Shown piece by piece: positions 43,307 to 51,791 of a stretch of DNA of 64,000 bases (positions are counted from its first letter, which is position 1; every line of letters begins with the position of its first letter). This DNA comes from Flavobacterium sp. N502536 (GTDB lineage Bacteria; Bacteroidota; Bacteroidia; Flavobacteriales; Flavobacteriaceae). The notes beneath the pieces were generated by a model. It worked only from the letters and a program-made list of their open reading frames with translations. It did not search any database and was not told where the DNA came from. Both the position numbers and the translations under genes were made by a program. Location: the NCBI RefSeq assembly GCF_025947345.1, contig NZ_CP110011.1, positions 2,480,001-2,544,000 on the forward strand, read 5' to 3'.

Positions 43307-43334
43307 AAACTTCGCGGCTTAGCGACTTTGCGAG
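43307..43334. repeat. Dispersed 28-bp intergenic motif, copy B
   Basis: AAACTTCGCGGCTTAGCG then ACTTTGCGAG, matching 31401-31428 at 24 of 28 positions. A weaker relative (GACTTTGTGTAAATCTTCG) lies near 43544-43562. The surrounding 43274-43590 has no gene I can support; a 65-codon ORF at 43328-43525 looks like chance. Confidence 0.6.
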
Positions 43335-43590
43335 AAATTCTATTTAGTCAGAGAAAAATGGATGAAAAGATTAACGATTTTAGATTTTTGATGTGCCATA
43401 AAATGGTCGATTATATTATTGAGAAACATCAAATCAAAAAGCAGCAATCGTTACGCTGCATTCAAAAATCACTTAATTTAATGACAGCACGTTGTCAGAT
43501 TATTTTTTCATGTTGCTTTGTTTGAAAAGAAACCCGTGTCGACTTTGTGTAAATCTTCGTGGCCATGACTGTTAATTTTAATTTAAAATG

Positions 43591-43598
43591 TATTTTTG
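43591..43598 (+). promoter_or_regulatory. -7 element upstream of deoC
   Basis: TATTTTTG, an exact TAnnTTTG match, 27 bases before the deoC ATG. Confidence 0.5.
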
Positions 43599-43625
43599 TC
43601 CCAATTCTCAGAACACTCGCAAATC

Positions 43626-44369
43626 ATGAATGTTAAGCAATATCTGGACTCTACCTATTTAAAAACCGCTGCACAAGCCGGACTGTCAGAAGCAGAAAAC
43701 ACCCTTGTGGTTAAAAATGCTATTGAAGAAGCAATTCGTGAAGGCTTTAAATTAATCATGATTCGGCCGGAACAGGTGGTTTTGGCAAAAGAAATGATTC
43801 ATAAAGCCAATTCGACTTTGCTGGTGGGCACCGTTATTGACTTTCCCGAAGGAAGTTCAGATTTAGAATCTAAATTAAAAGAAGCAAACAAAGCAATTGA
43901 AGACGGAGCAGACGATTTGGATTTTGTTTGCAACTATACTGCTTTTAAAGAAGGGGATATCGATTTGGTGAAGCAGGAAATTTTAGTGGGAACACAAATT
44001 GGTCTTGCGAACAATAAAACCGTAAAATGGATTATTGAGGTTGCGGCCTTAAATGATACCCAAATAATTCAGCTTTCGGCATTGATCAAAAATGTAGTCA
44101 TATCACATTTTAAAGAAGAAAACTATGCTTCGGTTTTTGTGAAATCATCTACCGGATTTTATAAAACCGAAAACGATTTGCCAAACGGAGCAACACTGCC
44201 AACCATTATAATGATGTTAGAAAACGCATCGCCTTTGCCGGTTAAAGCGGCGGGAGGAGTTCGCTCTTACGACGATGCCATAGAAATGATTCGTTTAGGA
44301 GTAAAACGAATCGGAACCTCTGCTGCAAAAACAATTGCAGATGGAGGGAATACCCCAAATCAATATTAA
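43626..44369 (+). CDS. deoC: Deoxyribose-phosphate aldolase
   Basis: A 247-residue class I aldolase that splits 2-deoxyribose 5-phosphate into glyceraldehyde 3-phosphate and acetaldehyde, in deoxynucleoside catabolism. The start at 43626 (MNVKQYLDSTYLK) matches the family; an upstream in-frame start at 43596 would place translation over the -7 promoter element. The Schiff-base lysine is Lys173 in FVKSSTGFY, with a second active-site lysine at 207 in VKAAGGVR and the acidic pair in DGADDLDFVCNY. The RemB-like gene starts 18 bases downstream, so the two may share a transcript. Confidence 0.95.
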   Translation: MNVKQYLDSTYLKTAAQAGLSEAENTLVVKNAIEEAIREGFKLIMIRPEQVVLAKEMIHKANSTLLVGTVIDFPEGSSDLESKLKEANKAIEDGADDLDFVCNYTAFKEGDIDLVKQEILVGTQIGLANNKTVKWIIEVAALNDTQIIQLSALIKNVVISHFKEENYASVFVKSSTGFYKTENDLPNGATLPTIIMMLENASPLPVKAAGGVRSYDDAIEMIRLGVKRIGTSAAKTIADGGNTPNQY

Positions 44370-44387
44370 ATAAAAACCCAAATTTAC

Positions 44388-46510
44388 GTGAATAAGATTT
44401 TCCTGTCTTGTATTTTAACCTTAACCACTTTGTTTGCTTTTTCGCAGGAAAATACAAACACCTCTATTAAACCCGGTTTTACCGCAGAACAATTTCCGGT
44501 TTTCCCAAATTGCGAAAACCTTCAGTCCAAACAACTGGAAAATTGTTTTTATAAAGAAGTACAGGATTTTGTGTTTCAAAATTATCAGGTGCCCGAAAAT
44601 CTAAAACAAGCCAACTACAAAGGAGAAGTAAAAGTGCTTTTTGAAGTAGATGCAAATGGAGAATTCAAAGTAATTTATGTAAATGCGGTAAACGATGCTT
44701 TGTCAGAAGAAGCGACACGTGTTTTTAAGAAATTCCCAAAAATAAAACCGTCTACCTATAACGGGAAACCAACCTATTCCAAATACACCATTTCGATAGA
44801 CATTCCGTTAAAAAGCGCAAATCAGCTTGCTGAGGAAGCGTTGGCAGCGGCTCAAATTTTAAAACCTCTTGAGAAACCAATGACCGAACTGGATAGTATT
44901 GTGTACAAAAAATACAACAATCCGGAATTTGAAAGTCATTTGAATATTCCGTTTTCACACAGCTATTATGCGCAGTTTGATGGAGCGATGAATCAGGTGG
45001 GAACTAACAATCATACCGCGTCTAAGCCTTATACGTATACCGAAGTTTCGAAATACTACAATTTAAAAGCAGTAAATCAATCACTTCAAAAAAATGTTTC
45101 TAGCTGGCTGGGAAGAAAATTCTGGAATGAAAACATGGTTCAGATTCAGGGAGAAGACTATTGGCTGGCCCTAAATCCAATTGTGGACTTGCAAATGGGT
45201 AAAGCTTCAGATTTGGATGCTTCCTATACCTATGTAAATACACGTGCCTTGAATTTTAGAGGAGGATTAGGGAAACAAATTAATTTTACCACAACCATCT
45301 TTGAAAGTCAGGGAGATTTGCAGGGTATTACAATGATTTTGCCGAAACCTTAAAGCCATCAGGAGGAAATCCGGCTATTCTTCCGGGAATGGGAATTGCC
45401 AAGCGATTCAAAACGGATGCCTATGATTTTCCTTTGGCAGAAGCAAATATCACGTACGCCCCAAGTAAAATCTTTGATCTGCAATTGGGTTACGGAAGAA
45501 ACTTTATCGGTGATGGTTACCGCTCCTTGCTGGAAAGCGACGGGGCAAGTCCGTATCCGTATTTTAAAATCAACACCACTTTCTGGAAAATAAAATACAC
45601 GAACACCTATATGTGGCTCAAAGATGTTCGTCCCGATGTTACATTGGAAAAAACGTATGCCACAAAATTTATGGCCAATCATTATTTGAGCTGGAATGTT
45701 TCGAACAAACTGAATTTAGGCTTTTTTGAATCGGTAGTCTGGACGGATACCAACAACAGAGGCTTTGATATTAATTTTGTGAACCCAATTATTTTCTATC
45801 GTTCTGTAGAATTTGCCTCATCGTCAAGAAGTGGAAATGCATTATTAGGGTTAACTTCTAAGTATAAATGGAACAATAACGTTAATTTGTATGCACAGTT
45901 TTTACTGGATGAATTTTCATTGGGAGACATTAAAAGCGGAAATAATAGCTGGAAAAATAAATTTGGATACCAGATTGGAGCGAAGTATTACAATGCTTTT
46001 AAAGTGAAAGATTTGTTATTGCAGTTCGAATACAACCATGTACGTCCGTATGTGTACTCACACAGTGCGGTGATTACCAACTACGGGCATAACAATCAGA
46101 GTGTCGGGCACCAATGGGGCGGGAATTTTAAAGAACTATTGGTAATCGGGCGTTACCACAGAGGACGTTATTTTGCAGATGCCAAGTTTACTATGGGGAC
46201 AAGAGGACTGGACTTTGATACTGCTGAGGATAGTTTTAACTACGGAGGGAATATTTACAAAAGTTATGATGAAAAACGTCCGTTCGATAATGAGGTAAAA
46301 GTAGGACAGGGAAACAAAACAAGCGTTTTTATTGCCGACATACAAGGAGGTTATCTGCTAAACCCGATGACGAATCTGAAACTGTTTGGAAGTTTCTTAT
46401 ACCGAAACTTTGATCCTACAAAAGATACAGCGACAACTTTTAAGCAAAGTACGACTTGGTTTTCGATCGGATTGCGTTCGGATATCTTCAATTGGTATTT
46501 TGATTACTAG
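44388..46510 (+). CDS. RemB-like outer-membrane gliding protein with TonB-C and Wzi-type domains (single-base frameshift near 45313)
   Basis: One gene of about 707 residues read in two frames: 44388-45353 and a continuation open from 45317 to 46510. A signal peptide (LTTLFAFSQ) is followed by a TonB C-terminal-like domain (about residues 45-145: YKGEVKVLFEVDANGEFKV ... FPKIKPSTYNGKP), then a long beta-barrel resembling capsule-assembly Wzi proteins, with GRNFIGDGYRSLLESD in the second frame and a terminal SIGLRSDIFNWYFDY strand. Proteins of this make-up in Flavobacterium are called RemB, named after a gliding component of F. johnsoniae; from memory remB lies a few genes downstream of sprA there too, which fits. 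The missing base joins ...FESQG to FAGYYNDFAETLKPSGG. No terminator found. Confidence 0.75.
45311..45316 (+). other. Frameshift point in RemB-like gene (one base missing)
   Basis: The sequence reads CAG GGA GAT TTG and stops at 45351-45353. With one extra base (CAG GGA AGA TTT GCA) the frame continues QGRFAGYYNDFAE through to 46510. The region between the two frames, 45317-45388, is open in the downstream frame. Confidence 0.85.
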
Positions 46511-46626
46511 GATTTTTAATAAGATTTTTCGAAATAATTGTGTTAAAGATTTGCAAGTCCTTATTTTGTAAAGGTTTTATTGAAAAAAATCTAATTTTAT
46601 AGGTCTAAATTCTACAATCTAATTTG

Positions 46627-46634
46627 TACATTTG
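46627..46634 (+). promoter_or_regulatory. -7 element of the cytochrome oxidase cluster
   Basis: TACATTTG, an exact TAnnTTTG match, 35 bases before the cyoE start codon. The rest of the 46511-46669 gap is AT-rich and shows nothing else. Confidence 0.5.
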
Positions 46635-46669
46635 CACCACTCAAAAAAAACATCCAAACAATTACCGTA

Positions 46670-47571
46670 TTGAACGCTACTAAAAATACATTTTCAATAA
46701 AATCAATATTTACCGATTTCAAAGAGATTACTAAAGCTGGTTTAGCAATCAGTGTATTGTTTTCTTCTGTTGCCGGGTATTTATTGGGAGTTAATGAGGA
46801 ACATCCTTTCAAATGGAGCGTTTTGGCAGTTTTGGCAATTGGAGGGTATTGCATGGTTGGGGCTTCAAATGCTTTCAATCAGGTGATCGAAAAAGACATC
46901 GATGCTTTAATGGATCGAACTAAAAATCGTCCGGTTCCTTCTGGGCGCATGTCTCCAAAAATGGCTTTGTTTGTGGCGAGTTTGCTTACTATTGTGGGTA
47001 TCGCTTTGCTTTACACCATAAATGCCAAGTCGGCAATGTTTGCTGCCATCTCCATATTTTTATACACCAGTATTTATACCCCTTTGAAAACCGTAACTTC
47101 GTTATCTGTTTTTGTAGGTGCTTTTCCGGGGCGATTCCTTTTATGTTAGGATGGGTTGCTGCTACAGGAGAATTTGGTATCGAAGCCGGAACACTGTTTT
47201 TGATTCAGTTTTTCTGGCAATTCCCTCATTTTTGGGCTATTGGATGGTTTTTGTATGAAGACTATGAGAAGGCTGGGATCTTTATGTTGCCCACCGGAAA
47301 AAAAGATAAAGGAACTGCTTTGCAGATTATTTTATATACAGTTTGGTTAATCATTGCTTCGTTACTGCCGGTTTTAGGTTATACAGGGCAATTGTTTATT
47401 ACACCAATAGCAGCAATTTTAGTGTTTTTATTGGGATTGTGGATGTTGTTTTATGCCGTGCGTTTGTATCAGTTAAGAACAGCAAAAGCAGCGAGAACAT
47501 TAATGTTGGTAAGCGTTTCGTATATATCATTGCTGCAAATCGTATTTATAGTAGATAAATTTTTAAGATAG
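46670..47571 (+). CDS. cyoE: Protohaem IX farnesyltransferase (haem O synthase), frameshifted near 47129
   Basis: About 300 residues once the frame is repaired; here it is split into 46670-47149 and 47143-47571. It begins at a TTG (NATKNTFSIKSIF), the only plausible start, since the next ATG is inside a membrane segment. This UbiA-family enzyme farnesylates haem B to haem O for the terminal oxidase. The first prenyl-diphosphate-binding motif is NAFNQVIEKDIDALMDRTKNR near residues 64-84; the second conserved loop is WFLYEDYEKAG in the second frame, among about nine membrane helices. The break lies in CCGGGGCG, where one more G gives AFPGAIPFMLGWVAATGEF. It heads the oxidase gene cluster, two bases before the first subunit III gene. 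Confidence 0.88.
47126..47133 (+). other. Frameshift point in cyoE (one G missing from a G run)
   Basis: Frame 2 reads FPGRFLLC and stops at 47147-47149. Lengthening the run of four G at 47128-47131 to five gives FPGAIPFMLGWVAA and continues to 47571. The deduced join is a well-conserved stretch of haem O synthase. Confidence 0.9.
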
Positions 47572-47573
47572 TT

Positions 47574-48173
47574 ATGGAAATGACAATAACAAGAACAGAA
47601 ACGGCGGCTGAAGATAAGCTAAGGAAAGCCAAATCGGCAAAACTTATCCTGTTATTCGCCATGGTAAGTATGACCATGATGTTTGCCGGACTTACAAGTG
47701 CTTTTGTGGTAAGTAAATCAAGAGCTGACTGGTTGAAAAACTTTGAATTGCCAACAGCGTTTTATTACAGTACGGCAGTTATTATAGCGTGCAGTGTTAC
47801 TTTTTATCTGGCTAAAAAAGCCATTCAGAAAGACAATAGAAGCGCTACTACAGCATTGCTTTTGGGAACTTTGGCATTGGGGATTTTATTCGTTGTACTG
47901 CAATTTGCAGGCTTCGGACAAATCGTAGAAAGCGGGTATTATTTCACCGGAGAAGGTAGTTCGATTACTACAACATTTTTGTATGTAGTAACCGTGACAC
48001 ACTTGTTACACTTGGCCGGAGGGTTAATTTCACTTTTAATTATAATTTATAATCATTTTAAACAAAAATACAATTCGACTCAAACTCTTGGTATAGAACT
48101 AGGTGCGATGTATTGGCACTTTTTGGATTTATTATGGTTGTATTTATTTTTATTTTTATATTTCTTTAAATAA
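47574..48173 (+). CDS. Cytochrome c oxidase subunit III, short form
   Basis: A 199-residue inner-membrane protein with five predicted helices, the size of CyoC/CtaE-like subunit III. Signature segments are LTSAFVVSKS in helix 1, VVTVTHLLHLAGG in helix 4 and LGAMYWHFLDLLWLYLFLFLYF in the last helix. Subunit III stabilises the catalytic core of haem-copper oxidases and binds no metal. It starts two bases after cyoE, so translation is likely coupled. A second, longer subunit III gene follows. Confidence 0.9.
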   Translation: MEMTITRTETAAEDKLRKAKSAKLILLFAMVSMTMMFAGLTSAFVVSKSRADWLKNFELPTAFYYSTAVIIACSVTFYLAKKAIQKDNRSATTALLLGTLALGILFVVLQFAGFGQIVESGYYFTGEGSSITTTFLYVVTVTHLLHLAGGLISLLIIIYNHFKQKYNSTQTLGIELGAMYWHFLDLLWLYLFLFLYFFK

Positions 48174-48183
48174 GAAAAAAACG

Positions 48184-48191
48184 TAAATTTG
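48184..48191 (+). promoter_or_regulatory. Possible internal -7 element before the long subunit III gene
   Basis: TAAATTTG fits TAnnTTTG exactly and sits 24 bases before the ATG at 48216 in a 42-base gap. It may allow separate expression of the downstream genes. Confidence 0.4.
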
Positions 48192-48215
48192 GGAACTTTT
48201 TAACGAATATCTTTT

Positions 48216-49199
48216 ATGGGAGCGACAGTTACTACTGCAAACAACGACGAAAAAACTTGGGGAGGCGGAGACATTCAGCCACTAGGAGCAAGTTATGGTA
48301 AAATGATGATGTGGTTTTTTATCGTATCGGATGCCTTAACATTCTCTGGATTCCTTGCCGCTTATGGCTTTTCTAGATTTAAATTTATTGAAACCTGGCC
48401 TTTGGCTGATGAAGTGTTTACTCACTTTCCATTTATGCATGGCGTTGCGGCACCAATGTACTATGTGGCCTTAATGACTTTTATTTTGATTTTCTCATCT
48501 GTAACAATGGTTTTGGCTGTTGATGCAGGTCACCAATTGAAAAAAACAAAAGTTGCAATCTATATGTTCTTAACGATCATTGGAGGTTTAATCTTCGTGG
48601 GTTCTCAAGCCTGGGAGTGGAAAAACTTCATCAAAGGTGAGTACGGAGCAGTAGAAACAGCAGGTGGAAGTTTATTGCAGTTTGTTGATAAAGATGGTAA
48701 AAGAGTAGCTCTTGCTGATTTTGCAGTTAAATTGCCGGAACAAAGAGAAGCTTTAACAAGAAGCCATTCAACTTGGTTTATGGAAGATGCTCAGTCACAG
48801 CCAACTTATACAGTTGCTGAAATTCAGGCTGGTTTTAAAGCACATCCTGAAGTTTTGATCAGAACAGAACAACTTACAGATAAAAAGAAAAAAACAGTTT
48901 TATCAAGAGAAGAATCTGAAACTCGTTTAGCAAGCGCTAAATATGTTGTAGAAGGAGCTAACTTGATTAGAAACGAATACGGAAATAAATTATTTGCTGA
49001 TTTCTTTTTCTTCATCACAGGATTCCACGGATTCCACGTATTTTCTGGAGTTATCATTAATATCATTATTTTCTTTAATGTATTATTGGGTACTTATGAA
49101 AAAAGAAGAAGCTACGAAATGGTAGAGAAAGTTGGTTTATACTGGCACTTTGTCGATTTAGTTTGGGTATTTGTATTTACAGTTTTCTACTTAGTTTAA
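48216..49199 (+). CDS. Cytochrome c oxidase subunit III, long form with soluble insertion
   Basis: A 327-residue protein with the subunit III fold: helices around residues 28-50, 73-103, 113-133, 257-290 and 302-327, including SDALTFSGFLAAYGF, GFHGFHVFSGVI and LYWHFVDLVWVFVF. Unlike the short neighbour, it carries about 120 hydrophilic residues between helices 3 and 4 (about 134-256), rich in Lys and Glu, which should fold outside the membrane. Long subunit III proteins of this kind are usual in Bacteroidota oxidases. It lies between the short subunit III and subunit IV genes. Subunits I and II are not in the window. Confidence 0.9.
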   Translation: MGATVTTANNDEKTWGGGDIQPLGASYGKMMMWFFIVSDALTFSGFLAAYGFSRFKFIETWPLADEVFTHFPFMHGVAAPMYYVALMTFILIFSSVTMVLAVDAGHQLKKTKVAIYMFLTIIGGLIFVGSQAWEWKNFIKGEYGAVETAGGSLLQFVDKDGKRVALADFAVKLPEQREALTRSHSTWFMEDAQSQPTYTVAEIQAGFKAHPEVLIRTEQLTDKKKKTVLSREESETRLASAKYVVEGANLIRNEYGNKLFADFFFFITGFHGFHVFSGVIINIIIFFNVLLGTYEKRRSYEMVEKVGLYWHFVDLVWVFVFTVFYLV

Positions 49200-49217
49200 T
49201 TTTAGATTTTAATTATT

Positions 49218-49568
49218 ATGTCACACGAGCACGTATCAAATACAAAAAGAATCTGGTTTGTTTTTGCATTACTATCAGTAGTAACTACAGTAGAAGTTAT
49301 CCTTGGTATTTACAAACCTGGAGTATTAGAATTTAATCATTTTGTTGGTCTTAATTTATTGAACTGGATATTTTACATCCTTACAATATTTAAAGCATAT
49401 TATATAGTATGGGCATTTATGCACATGGAAGGTGAAAAAAGCAGCCTTAGATGGTCTGTGGTAGCACCGGTTATTTTCCTAGTTTTATATTTATTGTTTA
49501 TTCTATTGACAGAAGGACATTATATTTATGGGGTTTTTAAAGATTCTACTATTAAATGGAATTTTTAA
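49218..49568 (+). CDS. Cytochrome c oxidase subunit IV
   Basis: A 116-residue protein with three membrane helices, matching the prokaryotic cytochrome oxidase subunit IV family: IWFVFALLSVVTTVEVILGIY, YILTIFKAYYIVWAFMHMEGEKSSLRW and VVAPVIFLVLYLLFILLTEGHYIYG. It is an accessory subunit of haem-copper oxidases. It ends the first oxidase block, as a terminator follows 22 bases after the stop. Confidence 0.9.
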   Translation: MSHEHVSNTKRIWFVFALLSVVTTVEVILGIYKPGVLEFNHFVGLNLLNWIFYILTIFKAYYIVWAFMHMEGEKSSLRWSVVAPVIFLVLYLLFILLTEGHYIYGVFKDSTIKWNF

Positions 49569-49590
49569 CATGATATTAATTCGAAAAGAG

Positions 49591-49615
49591 TCCCGATAAC
49601 ATCGGGATTTTTTTA
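49591..49615 (+). terminator. Intrinsic terminator after the oxidase subunit IV gene
   Basis: TCCCGAT (49591-49597) pairs with ATCGGGA (49601-49607) around AAC, followed by a T run. The run merges into the -7 element of the next gene. Confidence 0.9.
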
Positions 49616-49621
49616 TTTTTG
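49614..49621 (+). promoter_or_regulatory. -7 element overlapping the terminator tail
   Basis: TATTTTTG is an exact TAnnTTTG match 25 bases before the ATG at 49647. Terminator T run and promoter share bases. Confidence 0.4.
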
Positions 49622-49646
49622 TACCTCAATAACTTCTGCAGATATA

Positions 49647-50288
49647 ATGAAAAAAAATATAGTTCTCTTTGTCCTTTTTGTTTTGCCAATTGTAGCTTAT
49701 TTGTTTTTTGCTTCCGGTGTTAACAGCTTCACTACACTTCCCGTTATAACGCCAAAAATTGCCGACTTTGGTAATTGGAAATCTCTGGATGGTAAGAAAG
49801 TTTTATTGGATAAAAAGATCACCGTTTTGGGTTTTTCAGGATCTGAGATTTTAAGTAATCGAGGGAATTATTTCAACTTAAACGAAAAAATCTACAAACG
49901 TTATAATGGTTTTGAAGATCTTCAGTTTGTGATACTTTGTCCGCTCGGAACAGAAGCAGATGCACAAAAAGTATTAGATGCACTTAAACCTTTTACAGAT
50001 GTGAAAGGCTGGAACTTCGTTTTTGCTTCACCTGAGGAAATTCAAACATTTTACAATCAACTGCATTTAAAAGGAAAATTAGATCAGAATCTTGGGACTC
50101 CGAATGTCTATATTGTAGACAAAGAAAGAAACCTAAGAGGAAGAAAAGATGCTGCCGAATACAAAGAAGGTTATGATACTTTTCATCCTTCTGAGTTAAG
50201 CAATGAAATGCTGGATGATTTTAAAATTATTCTATACGAATATCGTGCTGCTCTAAAAAAGAACCACAACTCAACTAAGCAACTTTAA
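49647..50288 (+). CDS. Membrane-anchored thioredoxin-fold protein lacking the redox cysteines
   Basis: A 213-residue protein with one N-terminal membrane anchor (FVLFVLPIVAYLFF) and a domain facing the periplasm. Segments KKITVLGFSGSEILSNRG, LQFVILCPLGTEADAQKVLDAL and LGTPNVYIVDKERNLRGRKDAAEYK are placed like the strands and the substrate-side loop of SCO/thioredoxin-fold proteins, yet the CxxxC motif is absent. The only cysteine is in VILCPLG. It ends ten bases before the true SCO gene, with which it probably forms an operon. I infer a role in oxidase biogenesis from context only. Confidence 0.7.
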   Translation: MKKNIVLFVLFVLPIVAYLFFASGVNSFTTLPVITPKIADFGNWKSLDGKKVLLDKKITVLGFSGSEILSNRGNYFNLNEKIYKRYNGFEDLQFVILCPLGTEADAQKVLDALKPFTDVKGWNFVFASPEEIQTFYNQLHLKGKLDQNLGTPNVYIVDKERNLRGRKDAAEYKEGYDTFHPSELSNEMLDDFKIILYEYRAALKKNHNSTKQL

Positions 50289-50298
50289 TCCTTGTATC

Positions 50299-50988
50299 AT
50301 GTTTAAAAATAAATCCTATATCGGTATTTCATTTATCATTTTAATCTTTGGAATTTATGCTGTACCTAAAATCGTTGACAGAATTAAGAACGGCGAAATT
50401 GTAAAAGGAAACCGTTTGGACAATGTAGGTGTGAAAACATCAAAAGCCGATGGTAAATTGATAAAGATCGGACCTGCTCCAAAATTCGAATTAACGAATC
50501 AGGACAACGCAAAAGTTTCGAATGAAACCTACAAAGGAAAAGTATATGTTTTAGAATTTTTCTTCACAACCTGTCCGTCAATCTGCCCGAAAATGAATTT
50601 GAGCATGCTGGAAATTGAAAAAACGTTCTTCGGAAATCCAAATTTCGGAATCGTATCCATTACCATCGATCCGAAACACGATACACCACAAGTTTTAAAA
50701 GACCATGCGAAGTTGTTAGGAGTGAAATCATCTACCTGGAATTTCTTAACGGGAGATAAAACGACGATCATGGAACTGTCGAACAAAGGTTTTAATTTGT
50801 ATGCCGGAGAGAACGAAAAAGTAAGCGGAGGTTTTGAACATTCAGGTTTGTTTGCTTTAATTGATAAAGACGGAAATATCCGTTGCAGAAAAGATGAATT
50901 TGGAAATCCAAACATCTATTATGACGGATTAGACAAAAAAGGCGTAAGAGAGATACAGGAAGACATTAAAATATTATTAGAAGAATAA
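50299..50988 (+). CDS. SCO1/SenC family copper-insertion protein
   Basis: A 229-residue membrane-anchored thioredoxin-fold protein. The copper site is complete: Cys92 and Cys96 in TTCPSICPKMN and His181 in FEHSGLFALID; ITIDPKHDTPQVLKDHAK is also typical. SCO proteins deliver copper to, or reduce, the CuA site of oxidase subunit II. It lies in a tight run (gaps of 10 and 2 bases) between the cysteine-free paralogue-like protein and the DUF420 gene, downstream of oxidase subunits III and IV. Confidence 0.93.
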   Translation: MFKNKSYIGISFIILIFGIYAVPKIVDRIKNGEIVKGNRLDNVGVKTSKADGKLIKIGPAPKFELTNQDNAKVSNETYKGKVYVLEFFFTTCPSICPKMNLSMLEIEKTFFGNPNFGIVSITIDPKHDTPQVLKDHAKLLGVKSSTWNFLTGDKTTIMELSNKGFNLYAGENEKVSGGFEHSGLFALIDKDGNIRCRKDEFGNPNIYYDGLDKKGVREIQEDIKILLEE

Positions 50989-50990
50989 AA

Positions 50991-51533
50991 ATGGAAGATC
51001 ATTCATTAGAAAAAAAATACAGTAAGCTTATTGTTGCGGTTTCAATTGTAATTCCGCTTGTAGTGGCGATACTGTTTGGAGTTAAATTAAAAGATTTTGG
51101 AGTTAATGTTGAACCGCTTTCTTTTCTTCCTCCAATTTACGCTACCACAAATGGTATTACGGCTGTAGTTTTGGTTTGGGCGGTATTGGCTATTAAAAAT
51201 GGAAAACGTAAGCTTCACGAGCGTTTAATGACTTTTGCGATCGCGCTTTCAGTTGCCTTTTTAGTAATGTATGTAGCGTATCACATGACCTCTGATTCTA
51301 CTAAATTCGGAGGAGAAGGAGCAATCCGTTATATCTATTTCTTTATTCTGGTTACTCATATTTTATTGTCTATCGCGATTATCCCATTGGTGTTGATTAC
51401 TTATGTACGTGCACTTGCAAAACGTTTTGACAGACATAAAAAAATTGCAAAAATTACCTTCCCTCTTTGGCTGTATGTTGCCGTTACCGGGGTTGTAGTT
51501 TATCTAATGATTTCTCCTTATTATGCGCATTAA
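50991..51533 (+). CDS. DUF420 membrane protein, likely oxidase assembly factor
   Basis: A 180-residue protein with five membrane helices. The family is recognised from LPPIYATTNGITAVVLVWAV, KRKLHERLMTFAIALS, IRYIYFFILVTHILLSIAIIPLVLIT and KIAKITFPLWLYVAVTGVVVYLM, with conserved histidines in KLHER, VAYHM, VTHI and RHKK that could hold haem or metal. DUF420 proteins are associated with cytochrome oxidase assembly (the CtaM/YozB type in Firmicutes, from memory). It starts two bases after SCO and overlaps the next gene by 11 bases. Confidence 0.87.
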   Translation: MEDHSLEKKYSKLIVAVSIVIPLVVAILFGVKLKDFGVNVEPLSFLPPIYATTNGITAVVLVWAVLAIKNGKRKLHERLMTFAIALSVAFLVMYVAYHMTSDSTKFGGEGAIRYIYFFILVTHILLSIAIIPLVLITYVRALAKRFDRHKKIAKITFPLWLYVAVTGVVVYLMISPYYAH

Positions 51534-51789
51534 AAACAATAATATTCAACCTTTAAAATCCAAATTCCAGGCAATACTATTTGGAATTTGTTTTTTCTTC
51601 ATTGGAATTTCAGCAAATGCACAATGCGCGATGTGTCGTGCGGCACTTGCCGGAGATTCAAATATTAAAAAAGCAGAAGCAGTAAACAACGGAATTGTTT
51701 ATTTGATGGTCATCCCGTATTTACTGGTGGCTGTAATAGGTATTCTGATCTACAGAATGTACCAATCTAAAAAGAAAAAAGATAATTAG
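51523..51789 (+). CDS. Small membrane protein with exported CxxC motif
   Basis: An 88-residue protein beginning inside the last codons of the DUF420 gene. A hydrophobic export segment (FGICFFFIGISANAQ) is followed by CAMCRAALAGDSN, then a second membrane helix (IVYLMVIPYLLVAVIGILIYRMY) and a basic tail. The CxxC would lie in the periplasm. I do not recognise a named family. Position at the end of the SCO-DUF420 run suggests a part in copper or redox handling for the oxidase; that is inference from context. Confidence 0.75.
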   Translation: MRIKNNNIQPLKSKFQAILFGICFFFIGISANAQCAMCRAALAGDSNIKKAEAVNNGIVYLMVIPYLLVAVIGILIYRMYQSKKKKDN

Positions 51790-51791
51790 TC

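Noticed and set aside
43328..43525. 65-codon plus-strand ORF between the gcvH-VanZ terminator and deoC
   Set aside because: Begins inside a dispersed repeat motif, has an unusual composition and no recognisable family or promoter. It could be real, but I cannot support it.
46670..47571. Genuine pseudogene status for cyoE
   Set aside because: Both halves are highly conserved, and adding one G to a G run restores the complete protein; two other genes in the window show the same kind of single-base loss.
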